Shown: positions 34,031-46,529, counted from the stretch's first letter. The stretch is 64,000 nucleotides of DNA from Cryptomeria japonica (GCF_030272615.1 NC_081406.1:113245783-113309782), one strand, 5' to 3'. Notes: generated from the letters alone by a model not told the origin. A program made the numbers and translations.

Positions 34031-36535
34031 CCATGAACTAGGTCTTGACCAAGATGTGAGAGACTAGATGAAAATGGAAAGAGTATGGAAGACCAAGAGT
34101 TGGATGGAATGTAAATGAATCTGAGGTGTACTTGTAATGTCCAAAGTGTAAGACCAAGTATGTATGTAGTAGAGTAGGTGTGGCTTCCAAAGAGATGATA
34201 GTTTCTCTTGATGAGGTAAGTTGACCTTGACTCTAAGTAAGACCAAATGAGACCCAAAGGTGATAGACCTTGATGAGGGACCACTTAGCAAAATGTTGTT
34301 GTATGTCATGTGTTGACAAAGCAAGATGAGAACAAGCAAGTGACCTTTTGACTCAAGTATAGACAAATGTGAATGTAATGCAAGGTGTAAAGCAGTGATG
34401 AACTTTGTGAGACCCAAATATAGGCTGAATGCTAAATGAAAACCCAGAGAAATAACCTAGGAAGCTCAAGAATTCTGAAACTGATTGCTCTTGTTTGTTG
34501 GACTGTAAAGTTTTCCAATTTGTGAAGTTGTTTGTTGTGACCAAATCTGAATTTTTTGACTGTTTTTCATGACAAGATGACATAATGTTGAAAAAGGACT
34601 CAATGTTTGCAAGTGTTTAGACTCAAAATGACTCAAAGAAAAGTGTTTTGTTTGATGTAAAATTGTTTTGCATACACTTGAAGACACAAAAGACACAATG
34701 TTTTGATGTTTGATCTTGAATGTTTGTTTGTTCAAAATAAGACAAGCACAATTCTTACAGCTAGCCAAGACAATAGTTGTTGATCCCACATGGGGTTTCC
34801 CCTAAGGCTACGCTATTCAGAGCGGATACTTAGATGCTTGACCCCACTGGCTCCACCCTCGGCACTCACTTCTCTAGGGCAGCCAAGCACTAGTCCCCAG
34901 GAAAACTCCCCATGGAGAACTTTGTATGTCTACTAAGAACCGTATGTGTCTGGGTCGCTCTAGAGGTCCGACCTCCTGACCCAACAACTACAAGGATTTT
35001 GGCTTTCTAAAACAAAAAGGTGCTAGTAAGGGCATCTGATCATATGGCTATACATGTGACACTTTCAAATCTATAAATATAGAAGGCTCCCAGTCGGTAG
35101 GGGTTACGCCCTACAAATGATCAAATAAATTTGATCAAATGGGTTTATGGGGAGACATAGTGTCGGTATGAACTAATCAACACATGTTACCCATGGTTTT
35201 CACCATGGATATAGTTGTTTATAGTGGTTTGGAAGAGGTGGGTTTTCCTCGCTACCACTTGGTTTGTTCTCTCCTCACTAGTAGTCCTAATGACCACATG
35301 GGGAGACAGGCCCTCTAAATATGAAACAAAAAGAGCCTATTGCCCAAGACACAAAAGACACTGGTGCACCAATTGAAGTGTTTGATAATCTATGAAAACA
35401 AGGCACACAATAAAGATCAAAAAACCTTACCAAAACTATGTAACAAATATTTGTTAGTAGTTTTGCAATAATACCCCTCCTGCAAGCACACAAGTTAGGT
35501 AAATTTTAGATCCAAAAGACTTTGTGAAATAGGGGCCTTCAACAATGTGTTTTTTTGACCAATTCAAATATTTGATTCATCATTAAAAAATACCACCTGT
35601 AAAATTTCAAGAAATTTCCAGAAATGTAAGAAAATCCAAAAAATTTGCTAATTTTCTCCAAAAATTATTTTTTTATGAAAAATCATAAAAACTTCATATA
35701 AAATGCAAAATTGATCCAAAAAATCTGAAATTTTTACTGGACACTCCTGATGGTCTTCCAAACTTGCGTAAAAAACTTTCTACAAAAAATCCAAGCAGTT
35801 TATGAGATATGGGCAAAATAATGCAAAACCCTAATTTTCAAAGATCTATTTTTTTAGGAATTATTTTGCATCAAATTTAAAATCACAAAGAATATATTCT
35901 ATGTATAATTCTAAGAGATTTCTAAAAATGTAATAAAATCCAAAAAATTCTCTAATTTTCTCTCAAAATTAATTTTTTATGCAAATACATAACAAATTCA
36001 TAGAAATTTCAAATATACTCCAAAAAATCTGATTTTCTACTGAGAACCTCTGATAATGTTCTCGACCTACAAAAAAAAATTTATGCCAAAATTCAAAACC
36101 GTTTGTGAGATCTGATCAAAATAATGAGAAACTCTAATTTTTAAAGATCCAATTTTTGAGGAAATATTTTGCATCAAAATTAAAATCACAAAAAACAGTG
36201 CCTATGTATAAATCAGGGAGCTTTCCAAAAATATAAGAAAATCTGAAAAATTCATAAACAATTCATAGAAAATTCAAATATGCTATAAAAAATCTTAATT
36301 TTGGATTGCAGGCTCTTGATACTATCCCAAACCTAGAAAAACAATTTGATGCAAAAATTCCAAGTTGTTTGTGAGATCAGATCAAATCTCTCCAAGATCT
36401 TGATCTTGTGTCTAAAACCATAGCTGCACAAGGTTATTCTCCAATTTGTTTTACAAAACAACAATATAGGGTTAGAAAAACCTGCAAAAAAACAAAAATC
36501 TAACAAAAATCCATGTCCCATGGGGCATGCTAAAA
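34031..36535 (-). other. Element Y long 5' leader, with possible PBS at its right end
   Basis: No convincing gene. Long untranslated leaders are usual in Tat/Ogre-type gypsy elements. 34790-35290 is less AT-rich and looks more constrained. 35520-36330 has repeated phrases (AAATCCAAAAAATT, TTTGCATCAAA) suggesting internal duplication. Next to the LTR, the complement of about 36511-36531 contains GCATGCCCCATGGGACATGG. This is where the PBS belongs, but I cannot name the tRNA. Confidence 0.5.
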
Positions 36536-37349
36536 TGTTTATAGTGAAAATGGATAGCAACAATATTGAAAGACTAAATAGATTCAACCACAAAACCCTA
36601 GCTTAACAACAACAAAGATCCACCATAACATATGAAGATTACCTAAGACAATGCAAATCAAATGAAATCACAAAGATTATACCATCACATGTCTACCAGG
36701 GTTTGAATCTCCATTCTTCCTATTTCCATTTATCTTGCTTGATATATTTGCTCTCAGATTTTATGTGTGCACAAGAGCTCAATAAAGAATGAAAATGTGG
36801 TTGCAAGTAGACTTGATTGCATATGAAAATTCGAAAGTGTAGTTAGGTAGAATGATTAGTTTATTAGATTGATTAGGATGATTAGATTGATTAGGGTTGA
36901 TAATGAAGGAAGCATCTCCTTATATAGAAGACACTATAAGAAATGGAGGGATAAGATTGAGAGGTGTAAAAGATAAATGGTCAGCTATGATTAGAGGATA
37001 GATAAAAGAAATAATAAAATAATAAGAGGGTGGGTAGTGTAGGAATTAAGAGATGAATGACATGTGTCATGGGTAGAAAAGGCTAATGAATTAATTAAAT
37101 AAATAAAGATTTATTTAATTAATAGAGGAAGTGGGATTAATTAAATAAATACAAGTATTTATTTAATTTAGGAAAATGATAATTTAAATAAATAAAGGTA
37201 TTTATTTAAATGAGAAATAAGGCTGGAAGAGGATAAATGAATTAATTAAATAAATAAATAATTATTTAATTAATAGAAGAATTAAGCTTAAATAATTAAA
37301 TAAATAAAAATATTTATTTAATTAGACATGACAATTTTAGGTGTCTACA
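36536..37349 (-). repeat. Element Y 5' LTR
   Basis: 814 bp, TGTTTATAG...TGTCTACA; matches 10859-11663 along its length including the AT-rich palindromic array. Right flank CACAT is the duplicated target in copia1 pol. Confidence 0.85.
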
Positions 37350-39888
37350 CACATATATCAAAGTTTTCATCTCTAGGATACCATAAGCCAAGATTTGTAG
37401 TGCCTTGTAGGTACTGGAAAATCCTTTTCATTGCCGATTCATGATTTTCTTTAGGATTATTCTGAAATCTTGAAACAATACATACTGCATTCATAATATC
37501 AGGTCTTGTTTGTGTCAAATACAGTAAACCTCCTAACATAGACTTGTACCTAGTCAGATTAATAGGTGTTGATTCATCCTTCAATGATAATTTATCAGTT
37601 GTAGTCATAGATGTGCTTACTGGTTTAGAGTTCTCCATGCCAAATTTCTTTAGTAATTCCTTCAAGTACTTAGATTGACATAAGAATATACCTTTATCAG
37701 TCTATGAAATCTGCAATCTTAGAAATAATTTTATCTCCCCAATCATAGACATTTCAAATTCTTGCTGCATTTTATTAGAAAAGTCTTTACATAATCCATC
37801 TTCTCCTCCGAAGATTATATCATCAACAAAAACTTCTATAACTAAGACGTCATCATTAGTCACTTTGTAATATAGATTGTTGTCAGCATTAGCTTTAGTG
37901 TAACCAATCTTCAAAAGATACTTGTCCAATCTAGCATACCAAGCTCTAGGAGCTTTCTTTAGTCCATACAAAGCCTTCCTTAACCTGCAAATCATATCTT
38001 TGTCATCTGTCAAAGAAAATCCATTAGGTTTTCCAATGTAAACTTCTTCTTCAATATCTCCATTCGGAAATGCACATTTAACATTCATTTGATATACTTT
38101 ATATTTTTTGTGGGCTGCAAATGCCAAGAATAATCTGACTACCTCAATTCTAGCTACCGGTGCAAAGGTTTCATTGTAATCAACTCCTTTCTATGAATGT
38201 CCTTTACACACTAATCTTGCTTTATTTCTGATTACCTTACCATCTTCATTACATTTATTTCAAAATACCCATTTAGTTCCAATTACATTTTTGTCTTTAG
38301 GTCGGGGAACTAATGTAAATGTGTTATTTTTTTCAATTTGTTTCAATTCATCTTCCATAGCTTTAATCCAATATTTATCTTCACATGTCTCATTAACTGA
38401 TGCTAGTTCAATTTGAGAAATAAGACATACCTCTTCATTTGCCAATCTTCCTCTAGTCATAACTCCTTGATACTTGTTTCCAATTATCTGATCTTCAGAG
38501 TGGTTTAATCTTACATATCGGGGTGTTTTTACTTGTTGGTGTTCCTTAGTCATTGTGGAATCCTCAGATGATGCCGGTGTGACTGGATCAACATTTTGTA
38601 CCGATGTACTCATTATAGGTTCATTTGTTATTATCTCTATTGCTAGTTCAGAGTCCATGTACCTTGAATTTCCTCTAAATTGTTCATCAATCTTCACATT
38701 TGCACTCTCAACAATTTTTTGCAATCTCTTATTAAAACATCTATATGTCTTGCTCTTAGATGAATAGCCAAGAAATATTCCTTCATCACTGCTAGGATCA
38801 AATTTGCCAATATAATCATCTCTTCTAATAGAGCATTTACTTCCAAATATTCTAAAATATTTAAGAGTAGGAGTAATACCAAACCATAGTTCATGAGAGG
38901 TCTTACCGGTTTCACCTTTGATGTGAACTTTGTTGAATGTGTAGACCGCTATAATCACTACTTCTCTCCAATATATATGAGGTAGGTTTGCTTCTTATAT
39001 CATACTTCTAGCTCCATCCAAAACAATTTTGTTCTTCCTTTCTACAACTCCATTTTACTGGGGTGTTCGGGGTGCTGATAATTGTCTTCTGATTCCATTC
39101 ACTTCACAAAATGTATTAAATTCCTTAGATGTGAACTCACCTCCTTGATCTAATCTCAAACATTTGATTTTCTTACCGGTTTCATTCTCTACCATTACCT
39201 TGAATAGTTTGAATTTCCCAAAAGCTTCTGATTTCTCCCTAAGAAAAGTAACCCAACACATTCTAGAATAGTCATCAATGATTAGCATAAAATACCTATC
39301 TCTTTGTAAACTTCTAGTTCTTGCTGGACCACATAAATCAGTATGAATTAAGTTAAGAGCATTATTGGATTTATCTGGTATACTCTTAAAAGATACTCTA
39401 ACTTGCTTTCGAAATTGACATTCCTTACATATCGGATTGTGAGGTTTAACAATCTTATGTAAATCTCTTACTGCCTTAGTTGTACTAATTTTCACAATGC
39501 AATCAAAATTTGCATGACAAAGTCTCTTATTCTATAACCAACTTTTATCAATATGAGCATTCAAACATGCCTTCTCATAGTTATTCAAATGAAAGATATT
39601 ACCTCTATTCTGATTACCGATTGCAATTTCTAAGCCAATTCTATTCATGATTGTGCATTTACCATTCTTGTATTGTAACTGAAATCCTTTTTCAACTAAT
39701 TGACCAACACTCAAAAGATTATGCTTCAAACCTTCAAGATAGTAAACATTATTAGTATTGTGCTTACCATCAAGAGATATAGTCCCTTTTCCTTTGATGA
39801 TACAAACTTTGTCATCTCCAAATCTTACTAGACCTCCATTGTATTCCTGAAAAGTTAAGAATTTACTTCTATCACTAGTTATATGATG
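37350..39888 (-). pseudogene. Copia1 pol: protease end, integrase and RT (broken)
   Basis: From right to left: pre-integrase (39729-39532, LLSVGQLVEKGFQLQYKNGK); integrase core (39495-39055) with ICKECQFRKQ, HTDLCGPA and LRLDQGGEF, keeping the catalytic Asp that copia2b has lost, but with the HHCC histidine region broken by a stop (39535); integrase C-terminus and linker (38958-38260); RT (38127-37702) with VFVDDIIFGG near 37815; and the RT end plus connection (37665-37350), TQTRPDIMNAVCIVSRFQNN. Several frameshifts (near 38190, 37690, 39000). The 3' side continues across Y at 10858. SIRE/Sirevirus-like. Confidence 0.85.
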
Positions 39889-41081
39889 TCAAAATCCTGA
39901 ATCGATGATCCATTCATCCTTATCTTCAATTTTACATGCCAGGGCCTGCTCTATCGGTTGAATAGTAGGTGTCGGTTGATCTTCTATTATAGCAACAAAA
40001 GCTCGTCCATTGTTTGTCGGATCCTCATCTGAATCATCAATAACTCCTTCATCAACATTGTTTGTCAGATCCTCATCAGAATCATCAGTAACTCCTTCAT
40101 CAACATAGTAACAAGATTTGTCTCTATTTTTCTTAAATCTGTATCTCTGATATTCAGCGTTAGGCTTATATTTTTTTTTAGCTTCTTCTTTCAATCTTCC
40201 ATGTCTATCAAGACACCTAGATGCCATGTGACCAACTTTATTGCAGTTAAAACATTTAAAGGGTTCTTTACCTTCATACCTACTTCCAACTAGACCTTTA
40301 GGCATTTTCCTTGCAAATAGTGCTTCAAGTTCTTCCAATTCTTCATTTTCTCTCCTGCTTTCTTCAAGTTCTCTTGCATAAAAGGCTTTCCAATCAGATT
40401 TGTCAAATGATGATGATGATGCAAATGATGTTGATTCTTTGAAAGCTAAATCTGTCTTTATTGTAGCAACAGGACCAAATTCCTCAATTTTAAAAGCTGA
40501 AAGTTTTCCAACCAAAGTGTCTCTAGATATTGATGTATTAGGCATTGTCCTTAAGTCATTTGTAGCAATAACTTTCATTTTATATGCCGATGGAAATGCT
40601 CTTAAGACTTTAGAAACAATTTCATCTTCACTTAAGGTTCCTCCACAACATTATATACCCAAAACAATTTCATTTACTCTTTCCATAAAAGCAGAAATCC
40701 TTTCATCTTCTTCCATTTTTAGATTTTCATACTTGATCTGGAAGCATTTAAGTTTTACAATTTTGACTATGGAATCTCCTTCATTCAATGTCTCCAATTT
40801 GTCCAAATAGCTTTAGCAGTAGATCTATCTGATAATCCCATGATTTGCTGATCTGACAATGCGCTCAAAAGTGCTTCTCTTGCTTTGCAATCATTTTCCT
40901 CATCTTTAGCCAAGGTTAGTGGATTAGGTTGACCTTGAGTAGGAGCAGTATAACCATTTTTTGTAAAATCCCATATGTCCTTTCCAATGCAATCCAAATG
41001 TGTCTCCATCCTGATCTTCCATATGCCATAGTTAGTTCCATCAAGTTTAGGACTATCCTTCGTGAAATAGTTAGAAGCCAT
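39889..41081 (-). pseudogene. Copia1 gag (DUF4219 + UBN2 + one zinc knuckle)
   Basis: The start MASNYFTKDSPKLDGTNYGI (41081) is the DUF4219 motif with the following IWKIRMETHL, then LSDQQIMGLSDRSTAKAIW. A frameshift near 40790 breaks the UBN2 gag. The frame resumes and is open at 40578-39889, with a charged helix, an intact knuckle CFNCNKVGHMASRC and a duplicated acidic segment VDEGVTDDSDEDLTNN / VDEGVIDDSDEDPTNN before the protease. At the protease active site the reading is WIIDSGF then a stop, so processing is lost. Normal role: capsid and RNA packaging. Confidence 0.85.
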
Positions 41082-41124
41082 AGGATCTCCTCAAGCTGTT
41101 AAACTTTTGCAAAATGAGGACTAT

Positions 41125-41136
41125 GCTCTGATACCA
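41125..41136 (-). promoter_or_regulatory. Primer-binding site of copia1
   Basis: The complement is TGGTATCAGAGC, perfect initiator-tRNA-Met PBS, two bases from the LTR at 41139. The post-PBS block TTTAACAGCTTGAGGAGATC lies at about 41086-41105 (complement). Confidence 0.9.
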
Positions 41137-41138
41137 AT

Positions 41139-42212
41139 TGTTAAGTCCTGAAGACAACTAAGAGAGGGGGGGGGGTGAATCATTTGTCTAATAAATTCAA
41201 ACCAAAATTAACTTAACCAAAACTTAATGCTTAATATTGGTAAACCAAACTTTATGCCGGTAGACAGTTTTATCAGTTAGATGCAGTACCGGTAAAGATT
41301 AATGCATGAAATAGAAAGACAATAAAATCCACAACGCATAACACAAATATTTGTACGTGGAAACCCTGTAAGGGGAAAAACCACGGTGGGAAGCCTTACC
41401 CACAATCAGATGATACTACTGTAGATAGTATGTGTGTACAATATGGAGTCTACACATGCAAAAAGGCCAACTGCCTAGAGCTCACTGCTCAATCACAAAA
41501 TGGGAGTCACACTGACTACAATTGGATGGTTAAATCCAATGATAATGTACTACTCAAGATAGCATCTTCATATGTTGGATTTAGTATCGGTTTAGCTCTG
41601 ATTTTCCTTCTTCAAACCTTCCTTCAATCTTGAATGATGTCTACATGTATAACTCTGCTTATATTTGCATATACTTTATTACAATCCTTTTTCCAATCCC
41701 ATATCAATCTCACAAATGAGATCTTACATTTATACCATAACTAAGACCAATTGAGTAGGTCGGCTCACTAAAGATATTACAATAAAATCAATTACAAATG
41801 AATCAATATCTGATGCATCATGTCAGCTCAATGCATTTACAATAATAATGAATCATCTTCATGATGTGTCATGCTGATCTGGAATAGATATGCTTGCTGG
41901 CACATAACCTGGACCTATTTTTCGGTAACAACAAATATGCAAACTTGAATAAATCAATAAAAAAATAATCATAATAAAGTGTCCAAACAATGTCTTCGAC
42001 ATAACCAAGTAGTCTCCAAGTCATTCCAAGTGCCGATGAATAATATAACATGTCGGTGAACCAAATACCGATGACTGTGCATAAGTCACTGACTTGCTGG
42101 TGAATATAATCAAGAATCTGTAAGTGCTGATAAGTGTTGATAAGTGTTGACAAGTGTTGACAAGTGTTGACATCAATGACAAAACCATATCAACATATCC
42201 AAAATACCAACA
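41139..42212 (-). repeat. Copia1 5' LTR
   Basis: 1,074 bp, TGTTAAG...CCAACA, pairs with 9349-10408. Near its right end a short GTTGATAAGT/GTTGACAAGT unit is repeated four or five times (42128-42172), against two copies in the partner LTR, so a small expansion occurred after insertion. Right flank CAATT. Confidence 0.85.
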
Positions 42213-42217
42213 CAATT

Positions 42218-43275
42218 ACCATCCATCCATAATACATGACACCAAGAATTGTATGTGGAAAACTTGGTAAAGGGAAAACCATGGTGGGAAGCCTACCCAT
42301 ATTTTTATAATACTTCTACAGTAATTATGTGATTACAATATGAGGGGCCTGCACATAGAGGAAGGCTAACTACCTAGAGTGCACTGCTCAACACAAAAGG
42401 AGCCTCACGGACTACAAAATAAATATAGACTACAATGTAAAATGAAGATTAAGCTACAAGTATAACATCTCCTATGCTTGAGTACAGTTCCGATTAAGCT
42501 CAGTACCAGAGGCCTTAAACCTCTTACACAAACCCAATTTGATCACCTGTGATCGACCAAACCTTCTGCATATGATTACAACATTATTTGCACACAGATA
42601 ATCTTATAACCCACATACCATGATCTACAAAGAGATCTTACATCATATTTATACCAACCTGGGACCTAAACAATTAGGTCAGCCACCTAAAAGATAATTC
42701 AATAAATTCATAACATAAACCCTCAATCCAATGATCAACCAAGTTGGCTTAGGCTAAAAACAATATAAACCAATCATTAAATCCTGTGGGTAACATTTCA
42801 GGAACATCCTCCAACATGTTACATAAACCGGTCCATAACCTAGATAACACCAGACCCAAAATAGGTCGCCATAAACCAAATCCAACACCACCAATGAAAT
42901 AGAACATGAACAAGATAACCAACAACATCCTGAAAGCCATCTAGAAGCTGCACCAACACAACTTATCACATGCATCAAAAGATCTTCAACAAGGCTCTGT
43001 CGGTAAAACCCTTACCATTGACCAAAAGGCTTACTAGAATGAATGATAGCTCTCGATTCATCAAATCCCGAACCAAATGATTGTGATACATATCTGAATA
43101 GCATGAATGATAGATCCAAATAGATTCCACAAACCAAAGCATACCGGATCAATATCATAAACCAACTACTCTACTGGAACCAACCAGAAACCGGTAAACA
43201 ACCAAAACAGTTGGTGTTGCCATAAATGACAAAACATCAATGCAACACATAATCAATTCCTCCAAATTGCCAACA
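42218..43275 (-). mobile_element. Solo LTR X, right part
   Basis: Resumes after the copia1 target duplication (42213-42217) and ends CCAAATTGCCAACA, followed by CTATC (43276-43280). It carries the family block GGGAAAACCATGGTGGGAAG near 42276 and CTAGAGTGCACTGCTCA near 42374, but no coding sequence. Confidence 0.7.
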
Positions 43276-43280
43276 CTATC

Positions 43281-43930
43281 TACTACCCAACTGAATAAAT
43301 ATTACAAGAGGGGCCTACACATTTCCTAGAGCATAGTGCTCATCACAAAAGGAGCCTCATTGACTACATAAACTAAAGTCAGAGTGTGCATCTACCATGT
43401 TGGATAAGTTCTGGTTTAATCACTATCTGTACTGGTTATACTATAACCTCCCTTACCGGTAGCTTAAATCATTTCCCAAACCTCTAGACAAATAATCAAG
43501 ACCATTTATAGATCTTACATTCACATTCTATCAATCAAGATATCACTTGCATAACATCACTTAACCTATCGCATCTCTTATCTGTCATATCCACAAAATG
43601 ACCTAATCCAAAGTGACTTAAATATCCATTTACATGAATAAACACAAATGACTTATGTCATCTTACAATCATATTACAAATGATAAGACACATGCTATTC
43701 CAAACAAAATATAAACATGAAACAATATGACCATTTCCACTTCCACGCTTGTTGGATCAATTTTCTATGTCGGCCTTAGAATACTAGTTCCAAGTTTGCT
43801 GGTTACATGCCTTTCGATTCCTTGAATGTCGGTGAAGTGAATGTCGGTTACCTTGATTTCTGGATCTCCCATGAAGTGTGCTGCCATCAATGACAACATC
43901 TATAACCTGGATGAGTGTCAATTGCCAACA
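43281..43930 (-). mobile_element. Element B 5' LTR, second part
   Basis: Continues B's LTR after solo LTR X. It matches the 3' LTR (3363-3951) from about 43380 on, ending GATGAGTGTCAATTGCCAACA at 43930, which is the outer right end of B. No PPT follows, as expected for a 5' LTR outer end. Confidence 0.7.
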
Positions 43931-44699
43931 AGTTGTTGCCACTTCTTAGGTGCAAGCCAGTCAAGAGTTAGCCTAGTTTGAGTCAGAGGAGAAGAAACTA
44001 ATTGAGAAATCGGTGAAAGTTTTGGGTCAGGTGATACCGGAAGTAAAACTTGATGCAAGCACTAGCTCATATGGTAAGCTAAACAATTTAATTGATCATA
44101 TCTCTAGCAAACTTGATTCTTTGTCTAAGACATCTGCCCAACAGGCCATGGAGAAGTTTAAGGATGCTAAAACTCAAATATTTTTATAAATAATAAACAA
44201 TGATAACGCATAGTTAGATAAGGAGTTAAAACTGGTTGATGAGGCATTAGGAGAAGGTAGTAAAATATATGTCTTGTCTAATTTTGATTACTTTTACAAC
44301 TGACATAGACAAGTAAATAGAGAACTATAAAGGATAGCTAATTCAGATCTCTTGGTCCTATGATCCCACGAAAAATCTAACTGGCAGTATAGAGGGATAA
44401 ATTTTGAATATCACTAAGAAGATCATAAATTTTGAGAAGGAGAAGGAGAGGATAATCCGGCGAACAGGTGAACTCTAGAACCTGATTGGTCCCCTACTGG
44501 ACACCTTATTGTATCATAAAATGGATTGTATACAAAATATGTCTTAGGATACTCCTATAGACATTACTACTATAGAATTACACGCATATGTTTTAAATGG
44601 TTTTGTTTCCATTTTGGAGAAGTTACGGGCAGGTTGGAACACTTATCTAGGGTTCCTTAAGTTAGCTTATGCAGATATATTGAAGCATGTATAGAGTTA
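43931..44699 (+). pseudogene. Relic G: accessory protein C-terminus on the plus strand
   Basis: Plus-strand reading includes SYGKLNNLIDHISSKLDSLS (about 44066-44125) and, near 44420-44697, KEKERIIRRTGEL then LHAYVLNGFVSILEKLRAGW and NTYLGFLKLAYADILKHV. The last stretch matches element B's C-terminus (LNGFVSILGTLKSGWDTYL) almost residue for residue. Many stops interrupt it. It shows that the accessory protein continues to the very end of the internal region, and that a further copy existed in the opposite orientation. The left side is cut off by B. Confidence 0.7.
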
Positions 44700-45008
44700 A
44701 TCCTTCGGTGAATGTATATATATATACAATAATTTTGATGGAAAACCTATCTTTGGAATTTCTATCAAAGGGGGAGAGATGTGGTGAAAAACATATAGAG
44801 GGAGAGAGGAGATGAGGTGAAAAGTGTACAGTGTGTAGACTGATTCTTTGTATGGAGTGTACAGCCCAGTTTATTGCAGACTTATGGACTTTTTATCTTA
44901 GGGGGAGTCTTGGAACTCTTGTATTCTTTTATTCTTTCATTTGATTGTACAAATATCAACACTTGGTCAATTTTCATAGGAGTTGCCATCAATGCCAAAG
45001 GGGGAGAT
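44700..45008 (+). promoter_or_regulatory. Relic G polypurine tract array
   Basis: AAAGGGGGAGAG at about 44766-44777, TAGGGGGAGTC near 44899-44909, and the LTR-proximal GCCAAAGGGGGAGAT at 44994-45008. This is the same multi-copy arrangement as in the minus-strand family members. Confidence 0.75.
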
Positions 45009-46008
45009 AGTTGGCATTTGACACTCATACGGTGATTTCAAGAGACTTTCAGTGGTTGATTAGTTGTTTAGGGTTTTCATTGATGTCAAATCTTCATGAT
45101 ATTTTGATCTGGTAGTCATGACTTAGCTTATCCAGAAGATGGTGATAACCTATAGATGGTTAACCGGTAGAACAAAGCAAAACAAGGTATTTTGGTAATG
45201 TGTTCATCTGGAATCATCTCCAGTGTTTTTGGTGTTTGTGGTGATTATTTTTGTGATCTCCATGTTTGGTAGGACCTATTGGAAGTGTGTTTCTATGATA
45301 CTTTAGTCTAGTGCTATGGTGTGTTTGAGGTTGGAGTCGACTTCATCTACACATTAGATCTCTTGAAGCCAACTTGAAGGAAATTATTTTTGTGGTGAGA
45401 CCGGATATATAAGATCATTGTAGTGGTTGATTTTTGATGTATGCTGATGTGTTAAGTGTTTGGCAATCCATTTTGGTGCAACTGAGTGTGGTTTCATGTG
45501 CAAATTTTACTTTCCAATCAACTGGTAACCGACTGAGACCGGAACAGGGTAATCAGTAGAACAAAGACAGTCAATGATACAGACCTAAACTGAAACTCAA
45601 TTTTTCATTGTCCGATGCTTTCTAAGAGTTCATTTCATTGTAAACTCACTTTGTAATCAAATTGTAAGGTAGTGAGCCTTCCCTGAAGGTTGTAGCATTC
45701 TGGGCAATTGTAATTGAGCAATGAGATCTAGGCAGTGAGCCTGAATGCAAGTGCACTCCCTATCTATGTAATATTTATGTACTCCTGACCATTGTATATG
45801 AATATTGTGGGTTTTAGCCCCACCGTGTTTTTTCCCTTTCCAAGTTCCACGTAAAAGTTCTGGTGTTGTAGATTTGTGGTTTTATTGTTCCATGTTTATG
45901 TTCATATTTGTTATGCATTGTTAACCAGTGGATAAAGAATAAGTTTTCAATTTTAATTACTGGTAGATCATTGATTTACCCCCCTCTCAGTGATCCCTGA
46001 TTACAACA
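45009..46008 (+). repeat. Relic G 3' LTR
   Basis: 1,000 bp directly after the PPT, starting AGTTGGCA (TG changed to AG) and ending TTACAACA. The terminal stem-loop is at the right end as expected for plus orientation: GATCATTGA (45965-45973) and TCAGTGATC (45987-45995) around CCCCCCTC, one mismatch. No PBS follows, so this is the 3' LTR. Confidence 0.75.
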
Positions 46009-46529
46009 ATTTCTATCAATCGATATTGATTTTCATGTTATGTGGTATTTCTTGTGGTGTAGTGTATTGCAGTTGATCTTGGCATGATTTTCGGCTGATA
46101 CGATCATTTAAGAATTTGAATTAGGTCCATGCTATGTAATGTAGATCATTATACTGGTCCAGTGATCGATCTTTTTATTGTTTAATGTAATTTTGTAATT
46201 GAGGGTTGAGGTTTTATCCGACCTTGTTATCAAGGTTGATGAATTGTATATATAGGTGAGTCATTCGTGTAGTATTTATATTGGTAATGTGTCTACATTT
46301 TCAGAGAGACATGAATGTGCAAACAAGAGATTTATCATTTAGTGAAGTGTTGAGGTGAGATTGGTTTTACGGAGAAGACAATTGTGCTTAGCCAAAATTA
46401 TCATCAGGCATTTGTAGATGCTACCATTGGAGTTCATTACTTCTGGATTGTAGTCCTAATTATATTGTAAGTTAGTGAGACTTCCCTGAGGGTTGTAGCC
46501 TTCTAGGAAAATATCTTTTGAGTAGTGAG
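46009..46529 (+). mobile_element. LTR fragment H, cut by element D
   Basis: Non-coding; GTGAGACTTCCCTGAGGGTT then GTAGCCTTCTAGG (about 46470-46505) resembles relic G's LTR near 45670-45710, so it is a plus-oriented LTR piece of a related family. The right side stops at GTGAG (46525-46529), the likely target site of element D. Confidence 0.5.

Larger units (their letters stand above)
10859..37349 (-). mobile_element. Element Y: Tat/Ogre-like Ty3/gypsy relic with antisense PMD ORF
   Basis: The LTRs at 10859-11663 and 36536-37349 are near-identical by eye and end in TGTCTACA. They are flanked by CACAA (10854-10858) and CACAT (37350-37354). The interrupted host sequence is the GTATGCACAT stretch of copia pol, seen uninterrupted at about 21080. 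The internal region holds a gag/PR remnant, an integrase C-terminus, a long 3' region with a plus-strand PMD pseudogene, and a long leader. RT, RNase H and the integrase core are absent. A copia2 tandem and element C are nested in its gag (17738-33786). Confidence 0.8.
9349..42212 (-). mobile_element. Copia1: SIRE-type Ty1/copia element carrying nested insertions
   Basis: The two LTRs (9349-10408 and 41139-42212) are over 90% alike by eye and are flanked by a perfect duplication CAATT (9344-9348 and 42213-42217). The internal order on the minus strand is PBS, gag, protease, integrase, RT, RNase H remnant, PPT. The pol region is split by gypsy element Y at 10859-37349. Without insertions it would be about 6.4 kb. 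The motif set ([38 protein letters not shown]) and the PBS and PPT fit the SIRE/Sirevirus lineage of copia elements. It is coding-defective. Confidence 0.85.

Noticed and set aside
34790-35290. A structured RNA or host exon in Y's leader
   Set aside because: Less AT-rich and possibly conserved, but no ORF, splice sites or recognisable RNA family; treated as leader sequence.
36505-36535. A specific tRNA assignment for the PBS of Y
   Set aside because: GCATGCCCCATGGG lies in the right place, but I cannot match it to a tRNA 3' end with confidence.
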